Below, piece after piece: positions 54,382-61,113 of a stretch of DNA of 64,000 bases (the stretch's first letter is position 1; the number at the start of each line of letters is the position of its first letter). The stretch is from Prolixibacteraceae bacterium (GTDB lineage: Bacteria; Bacteroidota; Bacteroidia; Bacteroidales; Prolixibacteraceae). The stretch covers positions 124,001 to 188,000 of the forward strand of contig JAQUIJ010000005.1 in the NCBI GenBank assembly GCA_028683385.1. Direction: 5' to 3'. The notes under the pieces are model-generated. The model did no database searches. It had not been told where the DNA came from and worked only from the letters and a program-made list of their open reading frames with translations. Both the position numbers and the translations under genes were made by a program.

Positions 54382-55338
54382 TCAGACGTTTGTTCTTTTA
54401 TCAATGAGGTACGAATTCCGATCGGTAGAATTCCGAACATTCAGTTCGGCTAGAAAGCCGGCCAGAAAAAGTTGTGTCCCGATAATCATAGCCGTTAGCG
54501 CGAGATAAAAATAAGGGCTTTCGGTAATCCTGGGAGCCCGTTGGTTATGCAGGGTAAGAATGATTTTTTGCGAACCTTCCCAAATTGCAGCGGCCAAACC
54601 AAGGATAAACATCAATGTGCCAAATACACCAAAAAAGTGCATCGGGCGCTTGCTGAACTTCGAAATAAAAATGACCGAAAGCAAATCGAGCGGGCCGCGA
54701 ATAAAGCGCTCCATGCCAAATTTGGTGACTCCAAATTTGCGTTCCTGATGTTGAACTACCTTTTCGCCAATGCGTTTAAATCCGGCCCATTTGGCCAGAA
54801 CGGGTATGTACCGGTGCATGTCGCCATACACTTCAATGCTTTTAACTACTTGTTTCCGGTAGGCTTTCAGTCCGCAGTTGAAATCATGGAGTTTGATCCC
54901 GGTCATTCGTCGGGCAGTCCAGTTGTAGAATTTACTCGGAAGGTTTTTCGATAGAATCGGGTCGTAGCGTTTTTTCTTCCAACCCGATACCATGTCGTAC
55001 TTTTCTTCGGTAATCATGCGGTAAAGTTCCGGAATTTCATCCGGACTGTCCTGAAGGTCGGCGTCCATGGTAATCACAACATTCCCTTCAGCTTGTTCAA
55101 ATCCGCAATACAAACCGGCTGATTTCCCGTAGTTTCTCCTGAATTTTATTCCTTTAATGCATGTGTTTTGCAGACAGAGCTGTTCAATAAGTTCCCATGA
55201 ATCGTCGGTGCTGCCATCGTCAATTAAAATAATCTCATACGAAAAGCGGTTGGCTTCCATCACGCGGTCAATCCACGACGTTAATTCAGGAAGTGATTCT
55301 ACTTCATTAAAAAGTGGTACAACTACGGAAATATCCAT
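54382..55338 (-). CDS. GT2 polyprenyl-phosphate glycosyltransferase (DPM/GtrB-like)
   Basis: A 318-residue membrane-anchored family 2 glycosyltransferase. The GT-A domain (about 1-225) carries VVPLFNEVESLPEL, IILIDDGSTDDSWEL, the DXD segment ITMDADLQDSPDEIPEL, and WKKKRYDPILSK followed by HDFNCGLKAYRK. Two C-terminal helices (about 240-262 and 280-302) anchor it, as in ArnC/GtrB proteins. It makes a polyprenyl-phosphate sugar (mannose, glucose or aminoarabinose) used by GT39-type enzymes in the periplasm. A DUF4199 gene is 6 bp upstream; this pair is common in Bacteroidota. Confidence 0.9.
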   Translation of the reverse strand: MDISVVVPLFNEVESLPELTSWIDRVMEANRFSYEIILIDDGSTDDSWELIEQLCLQNTCIKGIKFRRNYGKSAGLYCGFEQAEGNVVITMDADLQDSPDEIPELYRMITEEKYDMVSGWKKKRYDPILSKNLPSKFYNWTARRMTGIKLHDFNCGLKAYRKQVVKSIEVYGDMHRYIPVLAKWAGFKRIGEKVVQHQERKFGVTKFGMERFIRGPLDLLSVIFISKFSKRPMHFFGVFGTLMFILGLAAAIWEGSQKIILTLHNQRAPRITESPYFYLALTAMIIGTQLFLAGFLAELNVRNSTDRNSYLIDKRTNV

Positions 55339-55344
55339 TATTTT

Positions 55345-55941
55345 CTATTCTTCTGTTTTTACATCTTCCATTGCTTCGTCAAAAGCATCTTCACCCTTCA
55401 CATTCTTTTTTACAATGGCCGAACTAATCAACGACATAATCGCTCCACCAATAATTCCTCCCTGAAGACTTGAAACCAAAGTTTCCATTGGAGATGGAAT
55501 TCCTTTTTGCTCAAATTTCACCATAGCTGAATCAATCTGATCCTGAGATAAACCTTGATTCGATAACATCTGGTAGGTTTTATCCTGAATCATCGTCATT
55601 ACCCGGTGCATGTAATCAGGATCGATGTATTTATTCAAAATATAACTATAGAGGGCACTTATGACAGAACTAAAAACAACAAGCAATACGCCAAACGTGA
55701 ATGCTTGTCCAAATGTAATTTTTCCATCAAACAGCGTATCACGATATTTTTTAGTGAAATAAACTAAAAGAAAGGCTAACAGGCCAAATTGAAACACTCC
55801 GATGAGAGCTGAGCCAAAGAGTCCCAAATGTTCGATAAGACTTGTTGCCCAAATGAACAGTGATATAACGATACTAATTCCGGCAAGATAAATTCCATAA
55901 GTCATGGTTAACTTCATCCTGGTTGTTTGATGTTCTTCCAT
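55345..55941 (-). CDS. DUF4199 membrane protein
   Basis: A four-helix membrane protein of 198 residues from MEEHQTTRMKLTM (55941). A -7 box overlapping the earlier ATG (55968) supports this start. Helices lie near residues 12-32, 40-60, 70-95 and 150-172. The segment YRDTLFDGKITFGQAFTFG between helices two and three is the DUF4199 hallmark. The C-terminus is acidic. The function is unknown. It lies 6 bp upstream of the GT2 gene, which suggests involvement in polyprenyl-phosphate sugar formation or flipping. Confidence 0.85.
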   Translation of the reverse strand: MEEHQTTRMKLTMTYGIYLAGISIVISLFIWATSLIEHLGLFGSALIGVFQFGLLAFLLVYFTKKYRDTLFDGKITFGQAFTFGVLLVVFSSVISALYSYILNKYIDPDYMHRVMTMIQDKTYQMLSNQGLSQDQIDSAMVKFEQKGIPSPMETLVSSLQGGIIGGAIMSLISSAIVKKNVKGEDAFDEAMEDVKTEE

Positions 55942-55965
55942 TGTGCGTTTTTGATTAGTGATTAA

Positions 55966-55973
55966 CAAATATA
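55966..55973 (-). promoter_or_regulatory. -7 box for the DUF4199-GT2 operon
   Basis: CAAATATA on the plus strand reads TATATTTG on the minus strand (TAnnTTTG). It lies 24 bp before the chosen ATG at 55941 and overlaps the ORF's first ATG, so transcripts would start downstream of that codon. Confidence 0.5.
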
Positions 55974-56119
55974 TTTGATTTTATCGATAGCACTATTATT
56001 TGCGACTAATTTAAAACTTAAAAACAAAAGTTTAATTTTTTTTGCGTCAATACTGAATTGAGCGTTAAAGGATTAGTTTGTTCCATTAAAAAAAAATTAC
56101 AGGCAGCCCTTGATTTCAT

Positions 56120-56150
56120 TTGGAGGCAAGGCTTTTTTTCATACTTTTGC
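56120..56150 (+). promoter_or_regulatory. full -33/-7 promoter of the SRP RNA gene
   Basis: TTTG at 56120-56123 and TACTTTTG at 56143-56150 are separated by 19 bp. This is the textbook Bacteroidota promoter (TTTG, 19-21 bp, TAnnTTTG). The SRP RNA begins 5 bp after the -7 box. It is the best promoter in the window. Confidence 0.8.
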
Positions 56151-56154
56151 GCCG

Positions 56155-56250
56155 GGTAAGTCCTGTACGACTAGCTCCTGTTGAATTCCCCCAGGGTCGG
56201 AAGGCAGCAAGGGTAAATGGTTGAGCGGTGCGATGCAGGTAGCTTACCCA
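56155..56250 (+). ncRNA. ffs: signal recognition particle RNA (small bacterial 4.5S type)
   Basis: The ends GGGTAAG and CTTACCC pair as the closing stem. The apical domain contains CCAGGGTCGGAAGGCAGCAA, matching the conserved symmetric/asymmetric loop and GGAA tetraloop that binds Ffh. Length is about 96 nt, typical of the small SRP RNA. It binds Ffh and targets nascent membrane proteins to the translocon. An ideal promoter lies 5 bp upstream and a tRNA-Thr begins 10 bp downstream, so the SRP RNA and tRNAs may be one transcript. Confidence 0.9.
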
Positions 56251-56259
56251 CTTTTTATG

Positions 56260-56333
56260 CCGAATTAGCTCAGTTGGCCAGAGCACGTGATTTGTAATCT
56301 CGGGGTCCACAGTTCGAATCTGTGATTCGGCTC
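56260..56333 (+). tRNA. tRNA-Thr (TGT)
   Basis: The cloverleaf is GCCGAAT/ATTCGGC acceptor, GCTC/GAGC D stem, CACAG/CTGTG T stem, and loop TTTGTAA with anticodon TGT (Thr). The anticodon stem CGTGA/TCTCG has a U-U mismatch in its middle pair. The CCA end is not encoded. Confidence 0.88.
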
Positions 56334-56356
56334 ATTAATGAAGTTCTTAAAGTATT

Positions 56357-56439
56357 GGGGAGATACCAAAGTGGCCAACTGGGTCTGACTGTAACTCAGA
56401 TGACGTACGTCTTCGTAGGTTCGAATCCTGCTCTCCCCA
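56357..56439 (+). tRNA. tRNA-Tyr (GTA)
   Basis: Acceptor GGGGAGA/TCTCCCC, anticodon stem TCTGA/TCAGA with loop CTGTAAC (anticodon GTA, Tyr), a long variable arm as in all bacterial tRNA-Tyr, and T arm GTAGG-TTCGAAT-CCTGC. It lies 23 bp after tRNA-Thr. Confidence 0.93.
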
Positions 56440-56448
56440 CAAACAAAA

Positions 56449-56476
56449 GTTGACAGTTTACAGTGACAGTTTACAG
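56449..56476. repeat. short tandem repeat between tRNAs
   Basis: TGACAGTTTACAG occurs twice in succession between tRNA-Tyr and tRNA-Gly. No function is suggested. Confidence 0.5.
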
Positions 56477-56522
56477 TTAGGAATGCATTTCAAAATTGAA
56501 TACTGAGACTGAAAACTGAAAT

Positions 56523-56595
56523 GCGGGAGTAGCTCAGCTGATAGAGCATTAGCCTTCCAAGCTAAGGGTCGCGAGTTTGAATCTCGTCTCCCGCT
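56523..56595 (+). tRNA. tRNA-Gly (TCC)
   Basis: Acceptor GCGGGAG/CTCCCGC, D arm GCTC/GAGC, loop CTTCCAA with anticodon TCC (Gly), T arm GCGAG-TTTGAAT-CTCGT. All stems pair well. A hairpin terminator follows at once. Confidence 0.93.
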
Positions 56596-56601
56596 CAAAA
56601 G

Positions 56602-56629
56602 AAAAGCATCAGGAAACTGGTGCTTTTTT
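56602..56629 (+). terminator. terminator of the SRP RNA/tRNA array
   Basis: AAAGCATCAG, a GAAA tetraloop and CTGGTGCTTT form a ten-pair stem (one G-U) followed by T residues, 7 bp after tRNA-Gly. Confidence 0.8.
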
Positions 56630-56676
56630 ATTTCCGTGTATTCGAAATAATCAAAAAAAATCAAATAAATAAAACT

Positions 56677-56754
56677 GAGCATTAGCCTTTCAAGCTAAGT
56701 GTCGCGAGTTTCCTGCCCGCCAGGCTTGTCAGGCGGGGAATCTCGTCTCCCGCT
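56677..56754 (+). pseudogene. broken tRNA-Gly copy with a 26-bp palindrome inserted
   Basis: From GAGCATTAGCCT to CTCCCGCT this repeats the 3' two-thirds of the intact tRNA-Gly 80 bp upstream, with the anticodon loop changed (CTTCC to CTTTC) and AAGGG changed to AAGTG. The acceptor 5' strand and D arm are absent. In the T arm, between GAGTTT and GAATCTC, a 26-bp GC-rich palindrome is inserted at 56712-56737 (starting CCTGCCCGCCAGG). It cannot fold into a tRNA. Confidence 0.85.
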
Positions 56755-56756
56755 CA

Positions 56757-56787
56757 AAAAAGTGTTCAGAAATGGACACTTTTTTTG
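56757..56787 (+). terminator. terminator after the tRNA-Gly remnant
   Basis: AAAAAGTGTTC and GGACACTTTTT pair around a six-base loop and are followed by T residues. Its stem differs from the terminator of the intact tRNA-Gly. Confidence 0.75.
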
Positions 56788-57008
56788 TTTTATACCATTT
56801 TACTTTCCTTCAAACATCATCGAATTTTAGTTTGAATAGTATATACCAGAATTATTCAGACAGATTTCCAATATTCTTATCTATTCACACGGGTTGTATT
56901 ACTTAAGTTTTTGTAAATAAGTATTTTATGATAATTTGTGTCGGTTTTATTTGTGTAATTTATTGAACTTAAGCTAAAAATATACGAGCTAAATGCTTAA
57001 TGAAATGT

Positions 57009-57040
57009 CTGAATAGTATCATATTTTATCCGAATAGTAT
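57009..57040. promoter_or_regulatory. direct repeats upstream of the mannobiose operon
   Basis: CTGAATAGTAT (57009-57019) and CCGAATAGTAT (57030-57040) are spaced 21 bp centre to centre, two helical turns, so both lie on the same DNA face. A further TGAATAGTAT lies at 56833-56842, and a reversed relative (TTATTCAGAC) near 56853. The arrangement is typical of a binding site for a dimeric activator. It ends 83 bp before the operon's first start codon. Confidence 0.5.
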
Positions 57041-57123
57041 TAACCTATCGATCTGTTTTGTTTTTATTTTGTAGTGCTGATTGTCAGTTGAATGGAATAG
57101 AAGAAAATCAAAATAGTTTAATC

Positions 57124-58305
57124 ATGGCATCGAATTTCAAAAAGAAGGTTCACAAGCTGCTCGACAAGCACGAAGAATTATTGTCGGCTAAAAACAAAAA
57201 AGTTAAAAATGGCAATGGCGTTTTCGATCGATATAAAAACCCGATTCTGACGGCCGCCCATACTCCGGTAATCTGGCGTTACGATTTGGACGAACAAACC
57301 AATCCATTTCTGATGGAACGCATCGGCATGAATGCGACCATGAATTCGGGAGCCATGAAATGGAACGACAAATACATTCTGGTGGTGCGTGTGGAAGGCG
57401 TCGATCGTAAATCGTTCTTCGCCATTGCCGAAAGCCCCAATGGAATCGATAATTTCCGATTTTTGGATTTCCCGGTAACTATTCCTGAAACCGATATTCA
57501 GGACACCAATGTTTACGACATGCGTTTAACGGCTCACGAAGATGGCTGGATTTACGGGGTTTTCTGCTCCGAACGTAAAGATCCGAATGCTGCGCCGGGC
57601 GATTTGTCGTCGGCTGTTGCTGCTGCCGGAATTGTTCGAACCAAAGATTTATTGACATGGGAACGTCTTCCGGATTTGAAAACAAAAAGTCAGCAGCGCA
57701 ATGTGGTGCTTCACAACGAATTTGTTGACGGTAAATATGCGCTGTACACCCGTCCGCAGGATGGTTTTATTGATGCCGGAAGTGGCGGTGGCATTGGCTG
57801 GGCGCTGATTGACGACATGACCAATGCTGAAATCAAGGAAGAAAAAATCATCAATTTCAGGTATTACCATACCATCAAAGAAGTGAAAAATGGCGAAGGA
57901 CCGCACCCAATCAAAACCGAAAAGGGCTGGTTGCATCTGGCGCATGGCGTTCGTGGTTGTGCCGCCGGATTGCGCTACGTGATTTATTTGTACATGACAG
58001 CTTTGGAAGATCCTTCGAAACTGATTGCCGAGCCAGCCGGGCATTTAATGGGGCCGATTGGCGAAGAACGCATCGGTGATGTATCGAACGTGCTTTTCAC
58101 CAATGGTTGGATTGCCGATGAAGACGGAACCGTATTTCTTTATTACGCTTCGTCCGATACCCGCATGCACGTGGCAACTTCAACTGTCGATAAGTTGGTC
58201 GATTATTGCCTGAATTCGCCTGCTGATGGTTACCGCTCGGCCGCTTCAGTAGAAACCCTGAAAACACAGATTAGTAAGAACCTGGAAATTCTGGGGAAAA
58301 AGTAG
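57124..58305 (+). CDS. GH130 mannosylglucose phosphorylase
   Basis: A 393-residue cytoplasmic five-bladed propeller enzyme from the ATG at 57124 ([20 protein letters not shown]). The longer ORF from 57058 would add 22 residues including two cysteines and no signal. Family features: [58 protein letters not shown] with the catalytic Asp region, and [20 protein letters not shown], which binds phosphate. It closely resembles the Bacteroides fragilis enzyme, which phosphorolyses 4-O-beta-mannosyl-glucose to mannose-1-phosphate and glucose. It is followed by a symporter and cellobiose 2-epimerase, the same gene order as I recall in B. fragilis. Confidence 0.9.
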   Translation: MASNFKKKVHKLLDKHEELLSAKNKKVKNGNGVFDRYKNPILTAAHTPVIWRYDLDEQTNPFLMERIGMNATMNSGAMKWNDKYILVVRVEGVDRKSFFAIAESPNGIDNFRFLDFPVTIPETDIQDTNVYDMRLTAHEDGWIYGVFCSERKDPNAAPGDLSSAVAAAGIVRTKDLLTWERLPDLKTKSQQRNVVLHNEFVDGKYALYTRPQDGFIDAGSGGGIGWALIDDMTNAEIKEEKIINFRYYHTIKEVKNGEGPHPIKTEKGWLHLAHGVRGCAAGLRYVIYLYMTALEDPSKLIAEPAGHLMGPIGEERIGDVSNVLFTNGWIADEDGTVFLYYASSDTRMHVATSTVDKLVDYCLNSPADGYRSAASVETLKTQISKNLEILGKK

Positions 58306-58399
58306 TTTCGTGATGCGGGTTTCGAGTTGCGGGTAAAAACTCGTAACATGGAACGCTCAACATTTTAAAATTCAACCTAACTAAAAAGATACTCATACA

Positions 58400-59800
58400 A
58401 TGACAATTCAAAAGCTAAACCTGAAGGAAAAAATCGGTTATGGTTTTGGCGATGCCGCTTCGTCGATGTTCTGGAAACTTTTCTCGATGTACCTGATGTT
58501 TTTTTACACCGATATTTTTGGCATTTCGGCGGTTGTAGTCGGAACCATGTTCTTGGTTACCCGAATCTGGGACGCGGCTTTCGATCCATTTGTCGGAATT
58601 CTGGCCGACCGCACAGAAACCAAATGGGGTAAGTTCAGACCATATCTGCTTTGGGTTATGGTTCCTTTCGGGATTATGGGCGTAATTACTTTTTCTACTC
58701 CTGATTTCGGAATGACCGGAAAGATTATTTATGCTTACATTACCTATTCGTTAATGATGATGGTCTATTCCCTGATCAATGTTCCATATGCTTCGCTAAT
58801 GGGAGTGATGTCGTCAGATGGAAAAGAACGAACCAGTTTGGCTACTTTTCGTTTCATTTTTGCTTTTGGAGGAAGTTTACTCGTATTGGCATTGGCCAAA
58901 CCGCTCTCCGATATTTTCAGTAACATGGGCGGCGGAGTGCCTAATTTGCAGTTTGGTTGGCAAATGGCAACTGTCGTATTTGCAATTATAGCCACCATTT
59001 TCTTTTGGTTTACTTTTTCGTGGACTCGTGAGCGAGTTAAGCCAATTACTGAAAAAACTTCGCTGAAGCACGATTTGAAAGACCTTTGGGTGAACCGTCC
59101 CTGGTTTATTTTGCTGGGAGCTGGTATTGCTTCCATCTTTTTTAATTCAATCCGCGATGGAGCAGCGATGTATTATTTTACCTATTACATCCCAAAACAG
59201 GAAGCCTTTCAGATGACCCTATTCGGATCGAAAATCGATTCTATCAGCAGTTTCTATTTTGTACTCGGACAAGCTGCAAATATTGTTGGTGTTGTGTTGG
59301 CTATTCCGGTTTCGAACTGGCTGGGCAAGAAAAATACTTTCCTATCGGCCATGCTTCTGGCTACTGTCTTCAGTTTTTACTTTTATTTTATCGATAAAAA
59401 CAATACGACCTTAATTTTCGTGATGCAGTTTCTGATCAGTATTTGCGCCGGAATTACCTTCCCACTGATTTGGTCGATGTATGCAGATGCGGCCGATTAT
59501 TCGGAATGGAAAACCAAGCGCCGTGCTACCGGACTTGTGTTCTCAGCTTCGTCGATGTCGCAAAAATTCGGTTGGACAATTGGAGGAGCGCTGGTTGGCT
59601 GGTTACTTGGGTTTTACGGATTTCAGGCGAACGTGGCGCAAACCGAAACTGCACAAAACGGCATCCGCATGATGTTGAGTTTCTATCCGGCAATCGGAAC
59701 CTTGCTGGGAGTTGGCTTTATGCTCATTTATCCGTTAAGTGAAAAAAAGATGGAGCAAATCAGTGGTGATCTGGCTGCATTGAGAGGGAAGAAGGAATAA
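58400..59800 (+). CDS. GPH-family sugar:cation symporter
   Basis: A 466-residue, 12-helix transporter of the glycoside-pentoside-hexuronide (MelB-like) group of the MFS. The signature loops are present: DAAFDPFVGILADRTETKWG (the DPxxGxxxDRT motif after helix 2), GKFRPYLLW, INVPYASLMGVMSSDGKERT, and in the second half ADAADYSEWKTKRRATG. It brings the disaccharide (probably beta-1,4-mannobiose) from periplasm to cytoplasm with sodium or protons. It lies 94 bp after the phosphorylase gene and 49 bp before the epimerase gene, so the three form an operon. Confidence 0.9.
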   Translation: MTIQKLNLKEKIGYGFGDAASSMFWKLFSMYLMFFYTDIFGISAVVVGTMFLVTRIWDAAFDPFVGILADRTETKWGKFRPYLLWVMVPFGIMGVITFSTPDFGMTGKIIYAYITYSLMMMVYSLINVPYASLMGVMSSDGKERTSLATFRFIFAFGGSLLVLALAKPLSDIFSNMGGGVPNLQFGWQMATVVFAIIATIFFWFTFSWTRERVKPITEKTSLKHDLKDLWVNRPWFILLGAGIASIFFNSIRDGAAMYYFTYYIPKQEAFQMTLFGSKIDSISSFYFVLGQAANIVGVVLAIPVSNWLGKKNTFLSAMLLATVFSFYFYFIDKNNTTLIFVMQFLISICAGITFPLIWSMYADAADYSEWKTKRRATGLVFSASSMSQKFGWTIGGALVGWLLGFYGFQANVAQTETAQNGIRMMLSFYPAIGTLLGVGFMLIYPLSEKKMEQISGDLAALRGKKE

Positions 59801-59849
59801 TACTCGTCCTTTTGCTTTAGGCAAAGGGGAGCTAAAAATCAATAAAATC

Positions 59850-61034
59850 ATGACAATACAAAAACTCAAAACTGAAGTTCGCGACGAACTTATTCACAAT
59901 ATTCTGCCTTTCTGGTCAGAAAAAATGATCGATACCAAAAACGGTGGTTTTTATGGGCAAATCAAAGGCGATGGTCAGCTTGTTCCTGAAGCGGATAAAG
60001 GCGGAATTCTGAATGCCCGTATCCTCTGGTCGTTTTCTTCAGCATACCTTCAGGAGAAAAATCCACTTTATCTTGAAATGGCTAACCGGGCGAAAGACTA
60101 TATTCTGAACCATTTTTTCGATCAGGAATTTGGCGGAACCTATTGGATGGTTTCCTATGATGGAAAGCCTGTCGATACCAAAAAACAGATTTATTCGCAG
60201 GCATTCTTCACCTACGCGTTTACCGAACATTACCGCGCTTCTGGTGACGAATCGAGCCTTCAGACGGCCATTGATCTTTTCCGGATCATTGAAAAGCGCA
60301 GTTTCGATCTGGAATTGAACGGCTATTTTGAAGCTTATAGCCGCGACTGGAAGTTGCTTGAAGACTTGCGGTTGAGTGAAAAAGATGAGAACGAAAAGAA
60401 AACCATGAATACCCATTTGCACATTCTGGAAGCCTATACAAACCTGTACAGGGTTTGGAAAGACGAAGAATTAGCAAAACAATTGCGTAATCTGATCCTG
60501 ATTTTTATTAAAAAGATTGTGAATCCTGCAACCAACCATCTGGATTTGTTTTTCGACGAATGCTGGACTACAAAATCAACGATTGTATCGTTTGGTCACG
60601 ATATTGAAGCTTCGTGGCTGATCGATGAAGCTGCCCGTGTGCTTGGTGATGCCGAATTATTGGCTAGAGTTCAGCCAATCTGTATTAAAGTGGCAGAGGC
60701 TGCCTGTAAAGATGGATTGTGTGCCGATGGAAGTATGGTGTACGAACTGGATAAAGGTCATTTGGAAACCGACCGGCATTGGTGGGTTCAATCGGAAGCA
60801 GTCGTTGGTTTTCTGAATGCTTTTGAGCTAACGCATGATCAGGAATGGCTCGGAAAGGCCGAGAAATGCTGGAATTATATTTCAGAAAATCTCGTTGATC
60901 AGGCAGGAGGGGAGTGGTTCTGGAGCATTTCCGAAGATCGAATTCCAAACCGAAACGGCGATAAGGCTGGTTTCTGGAAATGCCCCTACCACAACAGCCG
61001 CATGTGCCTCGAAGTGATGGCAAGATCGTTTTAG
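59850..61034 (+). CDS. cellobiose 2-epimerase
   Basis: A 394-residue (alpha/alpha)6-barrel enzyme of the N-acylglucosamine 2-epimerase superfamily. Cellobiose 2-epimerase features: NGGFYGQIKGDG, GGILNARILWSFSSAY with the first catalytic histidine region downstream, GGTYWMVSYDGKPVDTKKQIYSQAFFTYAFTEHY in parts, MNTHLHILEAYTNLYR, VSFGHDIEASWL, and ETDRHWWVQSEAVVGF, which gives the paired catalytic histidines. It converts 4-O-beta-mannosyl-mannose to mannosyl-glucose, the substrate of the GH130 phosphorylase two genes upstream. A cellobiose role is possible, but the operon points to mannan. Confidence 0.9.
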   Translation: MTIQKLKTEVRDELIHNILPFWSEKMIDTKNGGFYGQIKGDGQLVPEADKGGILNARILWSFSSAYLQEKNPLYLEMANRAKDYILNHFFDQEFGGTYWMVSYDGKPVDTKKQIYSQAFFTYAFTEHYRASGDESSLQTAIDLFRIIEKRSFDLELNGYFEAYSRDWKLLEDLRLSEKDENEKKTMNTHLHILEAYTNLYRVWKDEELAKQLRNLILIFIKKIVNPATNHLDLFFDECWTTKSTIVSFGHDIEASWLIDEAARVLGDAELLARVQPICIKVAEAACKDGLCADGSMVYELDKGHLETDRHWWVQSEAVVGFLNAFELTHDQEWLGKAEKCWNYISENLVDQAGGEWFWSISEDRIPNRNGDKAGFWKCPYHNSRMCLEVMARSF

Positions 61035-61035
61035 G

Positions 61036-61113
61036 AGACCGAAGTCAGGAGACCGAAGTCGGGAGAACTGCTCCCCGTGTAGCTCTCCCTGAGTAGCGAA
61101 GCGTATCGAAGGG
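61036..61113. repeat. short dispersed repeats after the epimerase gene
   Basis: AGGAGACCGAAGTC occurs twice in tandem, starting at the epimerase stop. It is followed by an imperfect palindrome CCCTGAGTAGCGAAGCG with TATCGAAGGG (61087-61113) that abuts the stop of the convergent peptidase gene. I recall the latter type as common in Bacteroidota intergenic DNA. Confidence 0.55.

Noticed and set aside
56677-56754. Second functional tRNA-Gly
   Set aside because: The acceptor 5' strand and D arm are missing and the T arm is split by 26 bp.
57058-57123. Upstream extension of the GH130 protein
   Set aside because: The extra 22 residues are not family-like and the ATG at 57124 begins the conserved N-terminus.
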